In this document: one piece after another, positions 6,102 through 11,878 of the stretch
Layout of the letters: the number at the start of each line of letters is the position of its first letter
Position numbering within the stretch: position 1 is the stretch's first letter
Assembly: GCA_947446155.1 (NCBI GenBank)
Contig: CANFFZ010000059.1
Span: forward strand, 1-11,878
Length of the DNA: 11,878 nucleotides
Origin: Chloroflexota bacterium
Lineage (GTDB): Bacteria > Chloroflexota > Dehalococcoidia > UBA2979
Direction: 5' to 3'
The notes under the pieces: model-generated
What the model saw: the letters and a program-made list of their open reading frames with translations, nothing else
What the model was told of the DNA's origin: nothing
Database searches by the model: none
Position numbers and translations under genes: made by a program

Positions 6102-7486
6102 GCGACCGTTTGACCGACGGATCAGTTGACGGTTTACTACCTGCGGCCGCGCTGCAAGCGAGGGCACGCGTGAGTCGCGATAACCTGAGCAAGTGGCTCT
6201 ATGTAGGGCTGCACGTCAAGCGCTGGTTGGCGCTTCTCGTCATTGCCGTGGCGATGATGGGCCTCGGCTTCGCCTACCTCCTCCGCGAGGCTTACGTCTC
6301 CTACACCTTCCCGGCATGGATGTACTACGCGACGCTGCAGTTCATCCCTCGCTGGCTGCGCGGCCTGATGTTTGTGTTCATCGCGGGCTCCACAACGGTC
6401 GTCGCCAGCTGGAAACTGAACCAGTCGCTCGCCACAGCCCTGCTGCCCGGTAGCCCGCGTACCTCCGACCTCGTCGACCTCGTCTACCGCAGCCGCACCC
6501 GCGACCGCGGGCCGAAGATCGTCGCCATCGGCGGCGGGACCGGGCTCTCCAACCTCCTTCGAGGGCTGAAGGAGTACTCCTCCAACCTGACGGCCATCGT
6601 CACCGTCGCCGACGACGGCGGCTCCTCTGGACGCCTCCGTCGCGACATGAACGTGATTCCCCCTGGCGACATCCGGAACTGCATCGCCGCACTCGCAGAC
6701 GCCGAGCCACTGGTGACGCAACTGTTCCAGTACCGCTTCGACGAACATGCCGGCGAGGGCATGGCCGGCCATTCCTTCGGCAACCTCTTCATCGCCGCGA
6801 TGGCCGAGGTCACCGGAAGCATGGAGACGGCGATCCTGGAGACATCCCGCGTGCTGCTGGTCCGAGGCGCGATCATGCCGTCCTCGCTGGCGGACGTGCG
6901 CCTGAACGCGCGATACGCGGACGGCTCCACCGTGACGGGGGAGTCGAACATCCCCGAGCAGGGGTCGCCGCCCATCGAGGTCTGGATCGAGCCTCGCGAG
7001 GCACTGGCACACCCGGCGGCGGTCGCGGCGATCCGGCAGGCTGACCTCATCGTGATGGGCCCGGGGAGCCTGTACACCTCGGTGCTGCCGAACCTGCTGG
7101 TGAAGGAAATCGGGAAGGCCGTGATGGAGTCCGGCGCCCACAAGATCTACATCGCGAACGTCGCCACGCAGCGCGGCGAGACAGACGGCTATACCGCCGC
7201 CGACCACTACACGGCGATCCGCCGCCATCTGGGCGAAGGCGTCGTCGATATGGTGCTCGCGAACAGCAACCTGCCCTCCGAGCCGCTTCCGGCGACGTGG
7301 CAGTCCGAGCCGGTGCTCGCGCCCGGAGATGCCGACTACGGCGGGGCACGCCTCGTCCTGGCCGACCTCGTCGACCGCGAGAAGCGCTACCGGCACGACA
7401 CGCACGCGCTCTCCGCTGCGATCATGCGGGCCTACTTCGAGCGTGACCTCCGAGGCCTCGCCCCCCTCGCCTACGCCCGCGACTAG
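6098..7486 (+). CDS. yvcK: YvcK/CofD-like family protein with N-terminal membrane hairpin (gluconeogenesis factor type)
   Basis: Protein of 462 residues. The C-terminal 320 residues are a YvcK domain: KIVAIGGGTGLSNLLRGLK (140-158), VADDGGSSGRLR (170-181), PPGDIRNCIAAL (188-199), AGHSFGNLF (223-231) and GPGSLYTSVLPNLLV (321-335). YvcK binds UDP-GlcNAc and adjusts carbon flux and peptidoglycan synthesis, and is needed for growth on gluconeogenic substrates in Bacillus. It resembles CofD, but no F420 genes are near. Residues 43-62 and about 88-104 are hydrophobic and predict two membrane helices, absent from the soluble Bacillus form. This ATG overlaps the gatB stop (ATGA) but lacks a ribosome site. 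A GTG at 6170 has GAGGG 5 bases upstream and a possible promoter before it. That start would give 438 residues and keep both helices. Confidence 0.93.
   Translation: MSDRLTDGSVDGLLPAAALQARARVSRDNLSKWLYVGLHVKRWLALLVIAVAMMGLGFAYLLREAYVSYTFPAWMYYATLQFIPRWLRGLMFVFIAGSTTVVASWKLNQSLATALLPGSPRTSDLVDLVYRSRTRDRGPKIVAIGGGTGLSNLLRGLKEYSSNLTAIVTVADDGGSSGRLRRDMNVIPPGDIRNCIAALADAEPLVTQLFQYRFDEHAGEGMAGHSFGNLFIAAMAEVTGSMETAILETSRVLLVRGAIMPSSLADVRLNARYADGSTVTGESNIPEQGSPPIEVWIEPREALAHPAAVAAIRQADLIVMGPGSLYTSVLPNLLVKEIGKAVMESGAHKIYIANVATQRGETDGYTAADHYTAIRRHLGEGVVDMVLANSNLPSEPLPATWQSEPVLAPGDADYGGARLVLADLVDREKRYRHDTHALSAAIMRAYFERDLRGLAPLAYARD
6110..6138 (+). promoter_or_regulatory. Possible internal promoter TTGACC-N17-TTTACT for yvcK
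   Basis: TTGACC (6110-6115) and TTTACT (6133-6138) are spaced 17 bases apart; they match the sigma-70 consensus at five and four of six positions. The stretch is A+T-richer than its surroundings. A start near 6145 would precede the GAGGG site and the GTG at 6170. If active, the main yvcK product would start at that GTG. A second TTGACG at 6126-6131 has no matching -10. Confidence 0.4.
6160..6164 (+). promoter_or_regulatory. Ribosome binding site (GAGGG) for the alternative yvcK start
   Basis: GAGGG lies 5 bases before the GTG at 6170, which is in the yvcK frame (residue 25 of the long form). The upstream ATG at 6098 has no comparable site. It would give a protein starting MSRDNLSKWLY, just before the first membrane helix. 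Confidence 0.45.
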
Positions 7487-7521
7487 CCATCTACGGGCTT
7501 GCCGCCGAGGATGGCGGGACG

Positions 7522-7527
7522 TAGCCT
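7522..7527 (+). promoter_or_regulatory. Possible -10 element (TAGCCT) before secG
   Basis: In the 50-base gap between yvcK and secG, TAGCCT fits a TANNNT pattern and lies 9 bases before the ATG. GAGG (7530-7533) between them could instead be a ribosome site with a short 3-base spacing. Both readings are weak. Confidence 0.2.
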
Positions 7528-7536
7528 TCGAGGCCT

Positions 7537-7764
7537 ATGGAACTCCGATCATTCCTCGCCGTCGCCACCATCCTCATTTCCGTGCTCCTCATCATGCTCA
7601 CGCTGATGCAGGCGAAGGGCACCGGAATCTGGGGGGCCCCTGGCGGCAGTCAGGAAGCCACGTTCCGCACCCGTCGGGGCATGCAGCGCACACTGCACCG
7701 CCTCACCATCGTGGTCGCCATCGTCTTCGTGTCGATCGCGGCCTGGAGCGTGGCGGCGTCCTGA
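7537..7764 (+). CDS. secG: Preprotein translocase subunit SecG
   Basis: Protein of 75 residues, the usual SecG size. It is the small accessory subunit of the SecYEG channel in the cytoplasmic membrane and helps SecA-driven export. It shows two membrane helices (about 5-24 and 55-73). The connecting loop has the family features: LMQAKGTGI (23-31) right after helix 1, a GAPGGS stretch (33-38), and TRRGMQRTLHRLT (45-57) leading into helix 2. The start ATG is 50 bases after the yvcK stop, with GAGG close by. The next gene begins 16 bases after its stop. secG in this strand run is unlinked to secY or secE, which is normal. Confidence 0.93.
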   Translation: MELRSFLAVATILISVLLIMLTLMQAKGTGIWGAPGGSQEATFRTRRGMQRTLHRLTIVVAIVFVSIAAWSVAAS

Positions 7765-7780
7765 GCCGTCCCGCCCGCTG

Positions 7781-9376
7781 ATGCGCCTCCTGCGCGTCTC
7801 CCGCCGCCTCCTGCTCCCAACGCTCCTCGTGGGCGGCCTCGCCCTCGTGGGTGGCCTCCTGTTGCGTGGCGCGGCCGGTGGCCCGCCCGGCGGACGCCTC
7901 GTCGACGTCGTGGTGGGCGAGGTACGCCGCACCAGCCCGCTGGCCCCCCTCACCACCGAGGCTGAGGGCGATGTGGTCGCGCTGGTCTACGCCGGCCTCA
8001 TGCGCCCGGGCCCGGACGGGACGCCCGAGGTCGACCTCGCCGAGTCGTGGGAGGTGACGCCAGACGGCCTGACCTACACCTTCCGCCTGCGTCCCGGGCT
8101 CACCTGGCACGACGGCAAACCACTCACCGCCTCGGATGTCGCGTTCACGCTTGAGCGGATCCAGGTGGGAGATTTCAGCGGGCCGCCCGCGCTCGCAGCA
8201 GCGTGGGCGGGGGTGGAAGTCTTCGTCGCTGACCCTCGGACGGTGCTCATCCACCTCGTGGAGCCGTCCGCGGAGTTCCTCTCGCGCGCGTCCGTCGGAC
8301 TCGTCCCCCAGCACCTCGCGGACGCGATGTCTGGCGACAGCCTCGATGTCCCCCCGTTCGAGCGGGAGCCGGTGGGCGCCGGTCCGTACCGCGTCCGCGC
8401 GATCGAAAAGGATCGCGTGCGGCTCGAACGATTCGAGGGGTACGCGCACGGCTCGCCGCACATCGGACAGATCGAACTGCGCCTCGCACGCGACGCCAGT
8501 GAGCAAGCGCGCCTCCTCGCCGACGGCGACGCTGATGCCGCGCTCCTCGGCGAGGCGCCGATCGAGGACGAGGCGCGGCTGTCGAGGCGTCGCGATTTGC
8601 GCACCACCTTGCTCACGCGCAGCGCGTACACGCTCGTCTACCTGAACCTCACGCTCCCACCGTTCGACGACCTCGCGACACGACAGGCCCTCGCCGCCAG
8701 CCTCGACCGTGTACCCATCGTCACGGCGGCCGGTCGAGGGCTTCCCGGCCTCGCACCATTCGTACCCGGCACGTGGGCGGCGACAGGCGCGCAGGCCCCG
8801 GGTGCCGTCAACGCCGCAGGGATGTTGGAGACAGCCGGCTGGCGCCTCGAAGGCGACGGCGTGCGACGAAAGAGCGGGCGGCCGCTGACGATCGAGGTCT
8901 CCACGAACGACGATCCCACCCGGCGGGCGGTGGCAGAGGCCGTGGCCTCGCAGTGGCGCGGCCACGGCGCAGAGGTGAAGGTGGCCGTGCTGCCCGCCAA
9001 CGTCCTTGTCAGGGAACGGCTACAGCGGGCGGCGTACCAGGCGGCCGTCTACGGCTGGGACGCCGGCATTGACCCAGACCCCTACCCCGGCTGGCACACC
9101 ACCCAGGTCGGCGGTGGCGGCGCGAACGTCGCCAGGTTCCAGGATCGCGAGTCCGACGCACTCCTCGAGACCGCGCGCACCAACCTCGACGCGCGCGAAC
9201 GGCGCGAGTTGTACGGGCTGTTCACGGCGCGCTTCACCGGACAGGCCGCAAGCGTCGTGCTCTACTACCCTCAGCGGCCGTATGTGCTGCCTGCTGGGCA
9301 GCAGGGGTTCACGGCGGGCGTGCTCTTCACCCCCGGCAGCCGCTTCCGTGACGTCCACCTCTGGCAATTGCCGTAG
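7781..9376 (+). CDS. Extracellular substrate-binding protein, family 5 (peptide/oligopeptide ABC type), no lipobox
   Basis: Protein of 531 residues, in the usual range for SBP_bac_5 (DppA/OppA-like). The N terminus has basic residues, a hydrophobic run (about 10-28) and a small-residue stretch after it, so it is exported or anchored. SRRLLLP (7-13) loosely resembles a twin-arginine motif. There is no cysteine in the first 40 residues, hence no lipoprotein attachment as is common in this family. The signature LAESWEVTPDGLTYTFRLR (86-104), TWHDGKPLTASDVAFTLERI (108-127) and EPVGAGPYRV (196-205) are clear. C-terminal lobe motifs are WDAGIDPDPY (426-435) and the YYPQRPYVLP segment (495-504). Substrates in this family are usually peptides, nickel or sugars; the ligand here is unknown. 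No permease or ATPase gene is next to it. The ATG, 16 bases after secG, has no ribosome site and may depend on coupling. Confidence 0.9.
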   Translation: MRLLRVSRRLLLPTLLVGGLALVGGLLLRGAAGGPPGGRLVDVVVGEVRRTSPLAPLTTEAEGDVVALVYAGLMRPGPDGTPEVDLAESWEVTPDGLTYTFRLRPGLTWHDGKPLTASDVAFTLERIQVGDFSGPPALAAAWAGVEVFVADPRTVLIHLVEPSAEFLSRASVGLVPQHLADAMSGDSLDVPPFEREPVGAGPYRVRAIEKDRVRLERFEGYAHGSPHIGQIELRLARDASEQARLLADGDADAALLGEAPIEDEARLSRRRDLRTTLLTRSAYTLVYLNLTLPPFDDLATRQALAASLDRVPIVTAAGRGLPGLAPFVPGTWAATGAQAPGAVNAAGMLETAGWRLEGDGVRRKSGRPLTIEVSTNDDPTRRAVAEAVASQWRGHGAEVKVAVLPANVLVRERLQRAAYQAAVYGWDAGIDPDPYPGWHTTQVGGGGANVARFQDRESDALLETARTNLDARERRELYGLFTARFTGQAASVVLYYPQRPYVLPAGQQGFTAGVLFTPGSRFRDVHLWQLP

Positions 9377-9380
9377 CGGC

Positions 9381-9387
9381 GGAGAGG
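9381..9387 (+). promoter_or_regulatory. Ribosome binding site (GGAGAGG) of fmt
   Basis: GGAGAGG lies 6 bases before the ATG at 9394, within the 17-base gap after the substrate-binding protein. It fixes the fmt start and is one of the best ribosome sites in the window. Confidence 0.7.
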
Positions 9388-9393
9388 CGACCG

Positions 9394-10362
9394 ATGCGCA
9401 TCGTCTTCTTCGGCTCGCCGGAGTACGCCGTCCCCTCGCTGCGGGCGTGCCTCGACCTCGCCAACGCCGAGGTCGTCGCGGTGGTGACGCAGCCTGACCG
9501 GCCGCGCGGGCGCTCCGGCGCTGCCCTCGCGACACCTGTGAAGGCACTCGCGGTCGAGGCGGGCGTGGCAACGATCCTGCAGCCCGAACGGGTACGGCGC
9601 GACACCGCCGAGGTGCTCGGCGCGCTCCAGCCGGACATCGGCGTGGTCGCGGCATCGGGCCACATCCTGCCGTCGTACCTGCTCACGCTGTTCCCACACC
9701 GTGTGCTGAACGTCCACGCCTCGCTGCTGCCGAGGCATCGAGGTGCTTCGGCGGTCGCGAGCGCGATCCTCGCCGGCGACGCCGAGAGCGGCGCCACGAT
9801 CATGGAGGTCGTCCGCGAGGTGGACGCCGGTCCCATCGTCGCGCAGGTGCGCATCCCCATCGGCCCGTTGGACACGACAGGCATCCTCACGGAGCGGATC
9901 GCCGAGGCCGGTGCGGGGCTGCTGGCGGACGTGTTGCCACGTTGGGTCGCGGGCGCGATCACCTCGACCCCCCAGGACGCCTCGCTGGTCACGTTCGCGC
10001 CGAAGCTCGCGAAGGAGGACGGGCGCATCGACTGGTCGCACTCCGCGACGGAGATCGACCGTGCCATCCGCGCCTTCCAGCCGTGGCCCACGGCGTTCAC
10101 CACCTACCGAGGCGAGCCACTGACGATCCATGCGGCGTGGCCGCTCGCCGTGAGCCTCGGTGTGCCGTCGGGGACGGTGGTGGCCGGTGACGGGGCGCCA
10201 CTGCCCTCGCTGCTGCCCGGACGCACCGTGCGGGCGCTGGTGGCGTGTGGCGAGGGGGCGCTCGCGCTCCTCGACATCCAGAGGCCCGGGAAGCGCGCCA
10301 CACCGATCGAGGCGTTCCTGAACGGCGACCGCGGATTCATCGGTTCGCGGCTCGGTCAGTAA
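9394..10362 (+). CDS. fmt: Methionyl-tRNA formyltransferase
   Basis: Protein of 322 residues, normal for Fmt (about 310-320). It transfers the formyl group from 10-formyl-tetrahydrofolate to initiator Met-tRNA in the cytoplasm. MRIVFFGSPEYAVPSL (1-16) is the family start. The catalytic residues fall at the E. coli numbers: N106 and H108 in LNVHASLLPRHRG (105-117), and D144 in REVDAGPIV (141-149). The C-terminal tRNA-binding part has KLAKEDGRIDWSHSATEIDRAIRAFQPWPTAF, 204-235, and LTIHAAWPL (243-251). The loop after HASLLP has GASAVASAI where E. coli has GAAPIQ, a common variation. It starts 17 bases after the substrate-binding protein behind a good GGAGAGG site. A peptide deformylase gene, often its partner, is not in this window. 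Confidence 0.97.
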   Translation: MRIVFFGSPEYAVPSLRACLDLANAEVVAVVTQPDRPRGRSGAALATPVKALAVEAGVATILQPERVRRDTAEVLGALQPDIGVVAASGHILPSYLLTLFPHRVLNVHASLLPRHRGASAVASAILAGDAESGATIMEVVREVDAGPIVAQVRIPIGPLDTTGILTERIAEAGAGLLADVLPRWVAGAITSTPQDASLVTFAPKLAKEDGRIDWSHSATEIDRAIRAFQPWPTAFTTYRGEPLTIHAAWPLAVSLGVPSGTVVAGDGAPLPSLLPGRTVRALVACGEGALALLDIQRPGKRATPIEAFLNGDRGFIGSRLGQ

Positions 10363-10369
10363 AGGCGCG

Positions 10370-10375
10370 TAGGAT
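10370..10375 (+). promoter_or_regulatory. Probable -10 element (TAGGAT) for a leaderless rlmN message
   Basis: TAGGAT lies between the fmt stop and rlmN, with 7 bases to the ATG at 10383. This spacing would place the transcript start on the A of the start codon. No ribosome site is present in the 20-base gap, other than AAGG directly after the fmt stop, which is too far away. It matches TATAAT at four positions; no -35 is clear because it would lie inside fmt. Confidence 0.4.
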
Positions 10376-10382
10376 CGAAGCC

Positions 10383-11486
10383 ATGCGCCACCTGCTCGAC
10401 CTCTCGAAAGACGAACTCACCGCGTGGCTCGCCGAGCACGGTGAGCCCGGCTACCGCACGGCGCAGATCTCCCGCTGGGCGCTGCAACGAGGCGTGACCG
10501 ACTTCGAGGCGATGACGGACCTCCCGAGCGCGCTGCGCGCCACGCTCGCCTCGGAGTTCACGCTCACGCCGCTGGCGGTGCTGGCGACGCGGATCGCGGA
10601 CGACGGCGACACCACGAAGGTGCTGCTCGACCTCAATGGCGCTGGGCAGGCCGTCGAGGCGGTGCGGATGGCGTACGACCCGGACGAGGACGGCGTGGCC
10701 GACCGGACGACCGTGTGCGTCTCGACGCAGGTCGGCTGCGCGATGGCATGCGCGTTCTGCGCCACCGGCCAGCAGGGCTTCACACGCAACCTGAGCGCGT
10801 CCGAGATCCTCGCGCAGGTGCAGCACTTCACCCGTGAGCAGCGCGTGACGAACGTCGTCTTCATGGGTATGGGCGAACCGCTGGCGAACTATGCGGCGAC
10901 GATGCGTGCGGTGCGCTGGATGGTGGACGCGGACGGCCTGGACATGCGCCAGCGCGGCATCACCATCTCCACGGTCGGCATCGTGAGCGGCATCCGCCGC
11001 CTGGCCGCCGAGGGGCTCCAGATCGGCCTCACCGTCTCGCTCCATGCGCCGGACGACGAACTTCGCCGCCGCCTCATCCCGACCTCGGGTGGCACGACGA
11101 TCGACGAACTGGTCGCGGCGTCGCGCGGGTACATCGAGGCGCGGGGGCGCCGCGTCACGTTCGCCTATGCATTGCTGGAACACGTGAATGACGAGCCAGA
11201 GCAGGCGCGCCGGCTCGCCCAACGCATCCGAGGGCTGCAGGCGCACGTGAACCTGATCCCATACAACCCAACGGCGGGCATCGGGCTCCACCGCCCAAGC
11301 CGCGAGCGTGTCCGCGCCTTCCAGCGCGAACTACAGGCCGCGGGCATCAACGCCACAGTTCGTGTCGAGCGCGGTCAGGAGATCGCCGCGGCCTGCGGCC
11401 AACTGCGGACGGACGTCCTGGGGCCGGGCGGCGCCGGGAATGACGAGACCGCCTCGCGGCCGGCCTCGATCGAGTGGCGCGGGTAG
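10383..11486 (+). CDS. rlmN: Dual-specificity 23S rRNA/tRNA adenine-C2 methyltransferase (radical SAM)
   Basis: Protein of 367 residues, usual for RlmN (350-390). It methylates C2 of A2503 in 23S rRNA and A37 in some tRNAs, through a methyl-cysteine and two SAM molecules. The radical SAM cysteines are C119, C123 and C126 in VGCAMACAFCATGQQGFTRN (117-136). The methyl-carrying cysteine is C338 in EIAAACGQLR (333-342). GGE-like MGMGEPLANY (161-170), ITISTVGIVSGI (193-204), LTVSLHAPDDELRRRLIP (216-233) and VNLIPYNP (289-296) are all family blocks. The start MRHLLDLSKDELTAWL is the known N terminus; longer in-frame starts reach into fmt and look unlike the family. The last 20 residues are a variable tail. 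RlmN rather than Cfr is favoured by the housekeeping setting and the N terminus. The stop is four bases from the rplY stop. Confidence 0.96.
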   Translation: MRHLLDLSKDELTAWLAEHGEPGYRTAQISRWALQRGVTDFEAMTDLPSALRATLASEFTLTPLAVLATRIADDGDTTKVLLDLNGAGQAVEAVRMAYDPDEDGVADRTTVCVSTQVGCAMACAFCATGQQGFTRNLSASEILAQVQHFTREQRVTNVVFMGMGEPLANYAATMRAVRWMVDADGLDMRQRGITISTVGIVSGIRRLAAEGLQIGLTVSLHAPDDELRRRLIPTSGGTTIDELVAASRGYIEARGRRVTFAYALLEHVNDEPEQARRLAQRIRGLQAHVNLIPYNPTAGIGLHRPSRERVRAFQRELQAAGINATVRVERGQEIAAACGQLRTDVLGPGGAGNDETASRPASIEWRG

Positions 11487-11490
11487 CGGA

Positions 11491-11878
11491 CTACTCGGCG
11501 ACGGCAGCGACGCCAGTCGAGGTAGCAGCACGCGAGGCCTGCACAGCAGCGACACCCTGGTCCGGGTCAGCGTGGAACTTCACTCCTGGCGGGACACGGA
11601 GGTCCTTCACCTGGATGTGGTCCCCGATGGCGATCAGGCCATTCACCGAGACCTCGATGTGCTCCGGGATCGTGTGCGGCAGGCCTTCGACCTCGATGTG
11701 GTCGAGGGCGTGGATGAGGACGCCGCCGAACTTCTGGACGGCCGGCGATTCGCCGGTCAGGACGACCGGGATCGTGGCCTTGATGATGCGGGCGAGGTCC
11801 ACCTGGTACATGTCCAGGTGGAGGATCTTCCGGTGTACCGGCTCCAGTTCCACGTTGCGGATCACGACCGGGCGCGTC
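11491..11878 (-). CDS. rplY: Ribosomal protein L25/general stress protein Ctc, C-terminal part, cut by window edge
   Basis: The last 128 residues are visible; the N terminus lies beyond the right edge. L25 binds 5S rRNA in the large ribosomal subunit, and the long CTC form adds a beta-rich C-terminal domain. Visible blocks are TRPVVIRNVELEPVHRK, then ILHLDMYQVDLARIIKATIPVV, which ends the 5S-binding part. The CTC domain follows with LTGESPAVQKFGGVLIHALD, HIEVEGLPHTIPEHIEVSV and LIAIGDHIQVKDLRVPPGV. The tail after the CTC domain is alanine-rich and short. The stop TAG is at 11493-11491, facing rlmN with four bases between. No terminator hairpin with a T run is seen, so the two transcripts may read into each other. 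Confidence 0.94.
   Translation of the reverse strand, partial: TRPVVIRNVELEPVHRKILHLDMYQVDLARIIKATIPVVLTGESPAVQKFGGVLIHALDHIEVEGLPHTIPEHIEVSVNGLIAIGDHIQVKDLRVPPGVKFHADPDQGVAAVQASRAATSTGVAAVAE

Noticed and set aside
6137..7405. Long open frame on the minus strand opposite yvcK
   Set aside because: YvcK signatures are intact on the plus strand; the antisense frame shows no domain.
6098..7486. CofD (2-phospho-L-lactate transferase, F420 synthesis) instead of YvcK
   Set aside because: The domain motifs GHSFGNLF and GPGSLYTSVLPNLLV and the N-terminal membrane part fit YvcK, and no F420 genes are nearby.
7502..7517. Hairpin CCGCC-GAGGAT-GGCGG between yvcK and secG as a terminator or attenuator
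   Set aside because: A 5-bp stem without a T tract is easily found by chance in GC-rich sequence.
7703..8965. Long open frame on the minus strand opposite the substrate-binding protein
   Set aside because: The plus strand encodes a clear family 5 binding protein. The antisense product has no family features and the low-complexity make-up typical of shadow frames.
10383..11486. Cfr-type antibiotic resistance methyltransferase
   Set aside because: The N terminus, length and housekeeping neighbourhood fit RlmN; nothing points to a mobile setting.
1..11878. CRISPR array, mobile element, tRNA/rRNA gene, defence or toxin-antitoxin system
   Set aside because: No spaced direct repeats, transposase, integrase, cloverleaf-like RNA or toxin/antitoxin pair was recognised by reading both strands; the space is filled by known protein families.

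Overview
The window is GC-rich (roughly two-thirds G+C) and almost fully coding. It has bacterial chromosomal genes of housekeeping type plus a small catabolic-looking group. The protein set suggests a member of the Chloroflexota, possibly class Dehalococcoidia. The clues are a YvcK/CofD-like protein with an N-terminal membrane hairpin, a CTC-type L25, a minimal two-helix SecG and tandem family III CoA-transferases. This placement is an inference from protein style and context, not from a marker tree. I see no tRNA, rRNA, CRISPR, transposase or integrase, no clear frameshift, and no gene-free stretch longer than about 90 bases.

Left half, minus strand (about 4540 down to 1). In order of transcription these are a DUF402 phosphatase-like protein, the AAA+ ATPase RarA, a metal-dependent cyclase-family hydrolase, and two family III (CaiB/BaiF) CoA-transferases. 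The second CoA-transferase runs off the left edge. DUF402 and rarA are 9 bases apart, rarA and the cyclase overlap by 14 bases, and the two CoA-transferases overlap by 4 (ATGA). An 89-base gap with a possible promoter separates the cyclase from the CoA-transferases. The cyclase and CoA-transferases together look like an organic-acid or amide catabolic module of unknown substrate. DUF402 and RarA are general maintenance functions.

Right half, plus strand (4623 to 11486). gatB, yvcK, secG, a family 5 substrate-binding protein, fmt and rlmN follow each other closely. They cover Gln-tRNA/Asn-tRNA amidation, control of central carbon and cell-wall metabolism, Sec export, solute binding, initiator-tRNA formylation, and 23S rRNA/tRNA adenine methylation. 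gatB, fmt, rlmN and the neighbouring rplY are all translation genes. At the right edge rplY (ribosomal protein L25/CTC) comes in on the minus strand and converges on rlmN with only four bases between the stops.

The two halves diverge from the DUF402/gatB intergenic region. That region holds a near-perfect 32-bp inverted repeat whose arms each carry a TACGAT -10-like hexamer. It is the most striking non-coding structure here. Nothing in the window clearly forms a new defence, mobile or biosynthetic system. The points most worth a second look are this mirrored promoter/operator, the membrane-anchored YvcK, the orphan substrate-binding protein without a lipobox, and the cyclase/CoA-transferase module.
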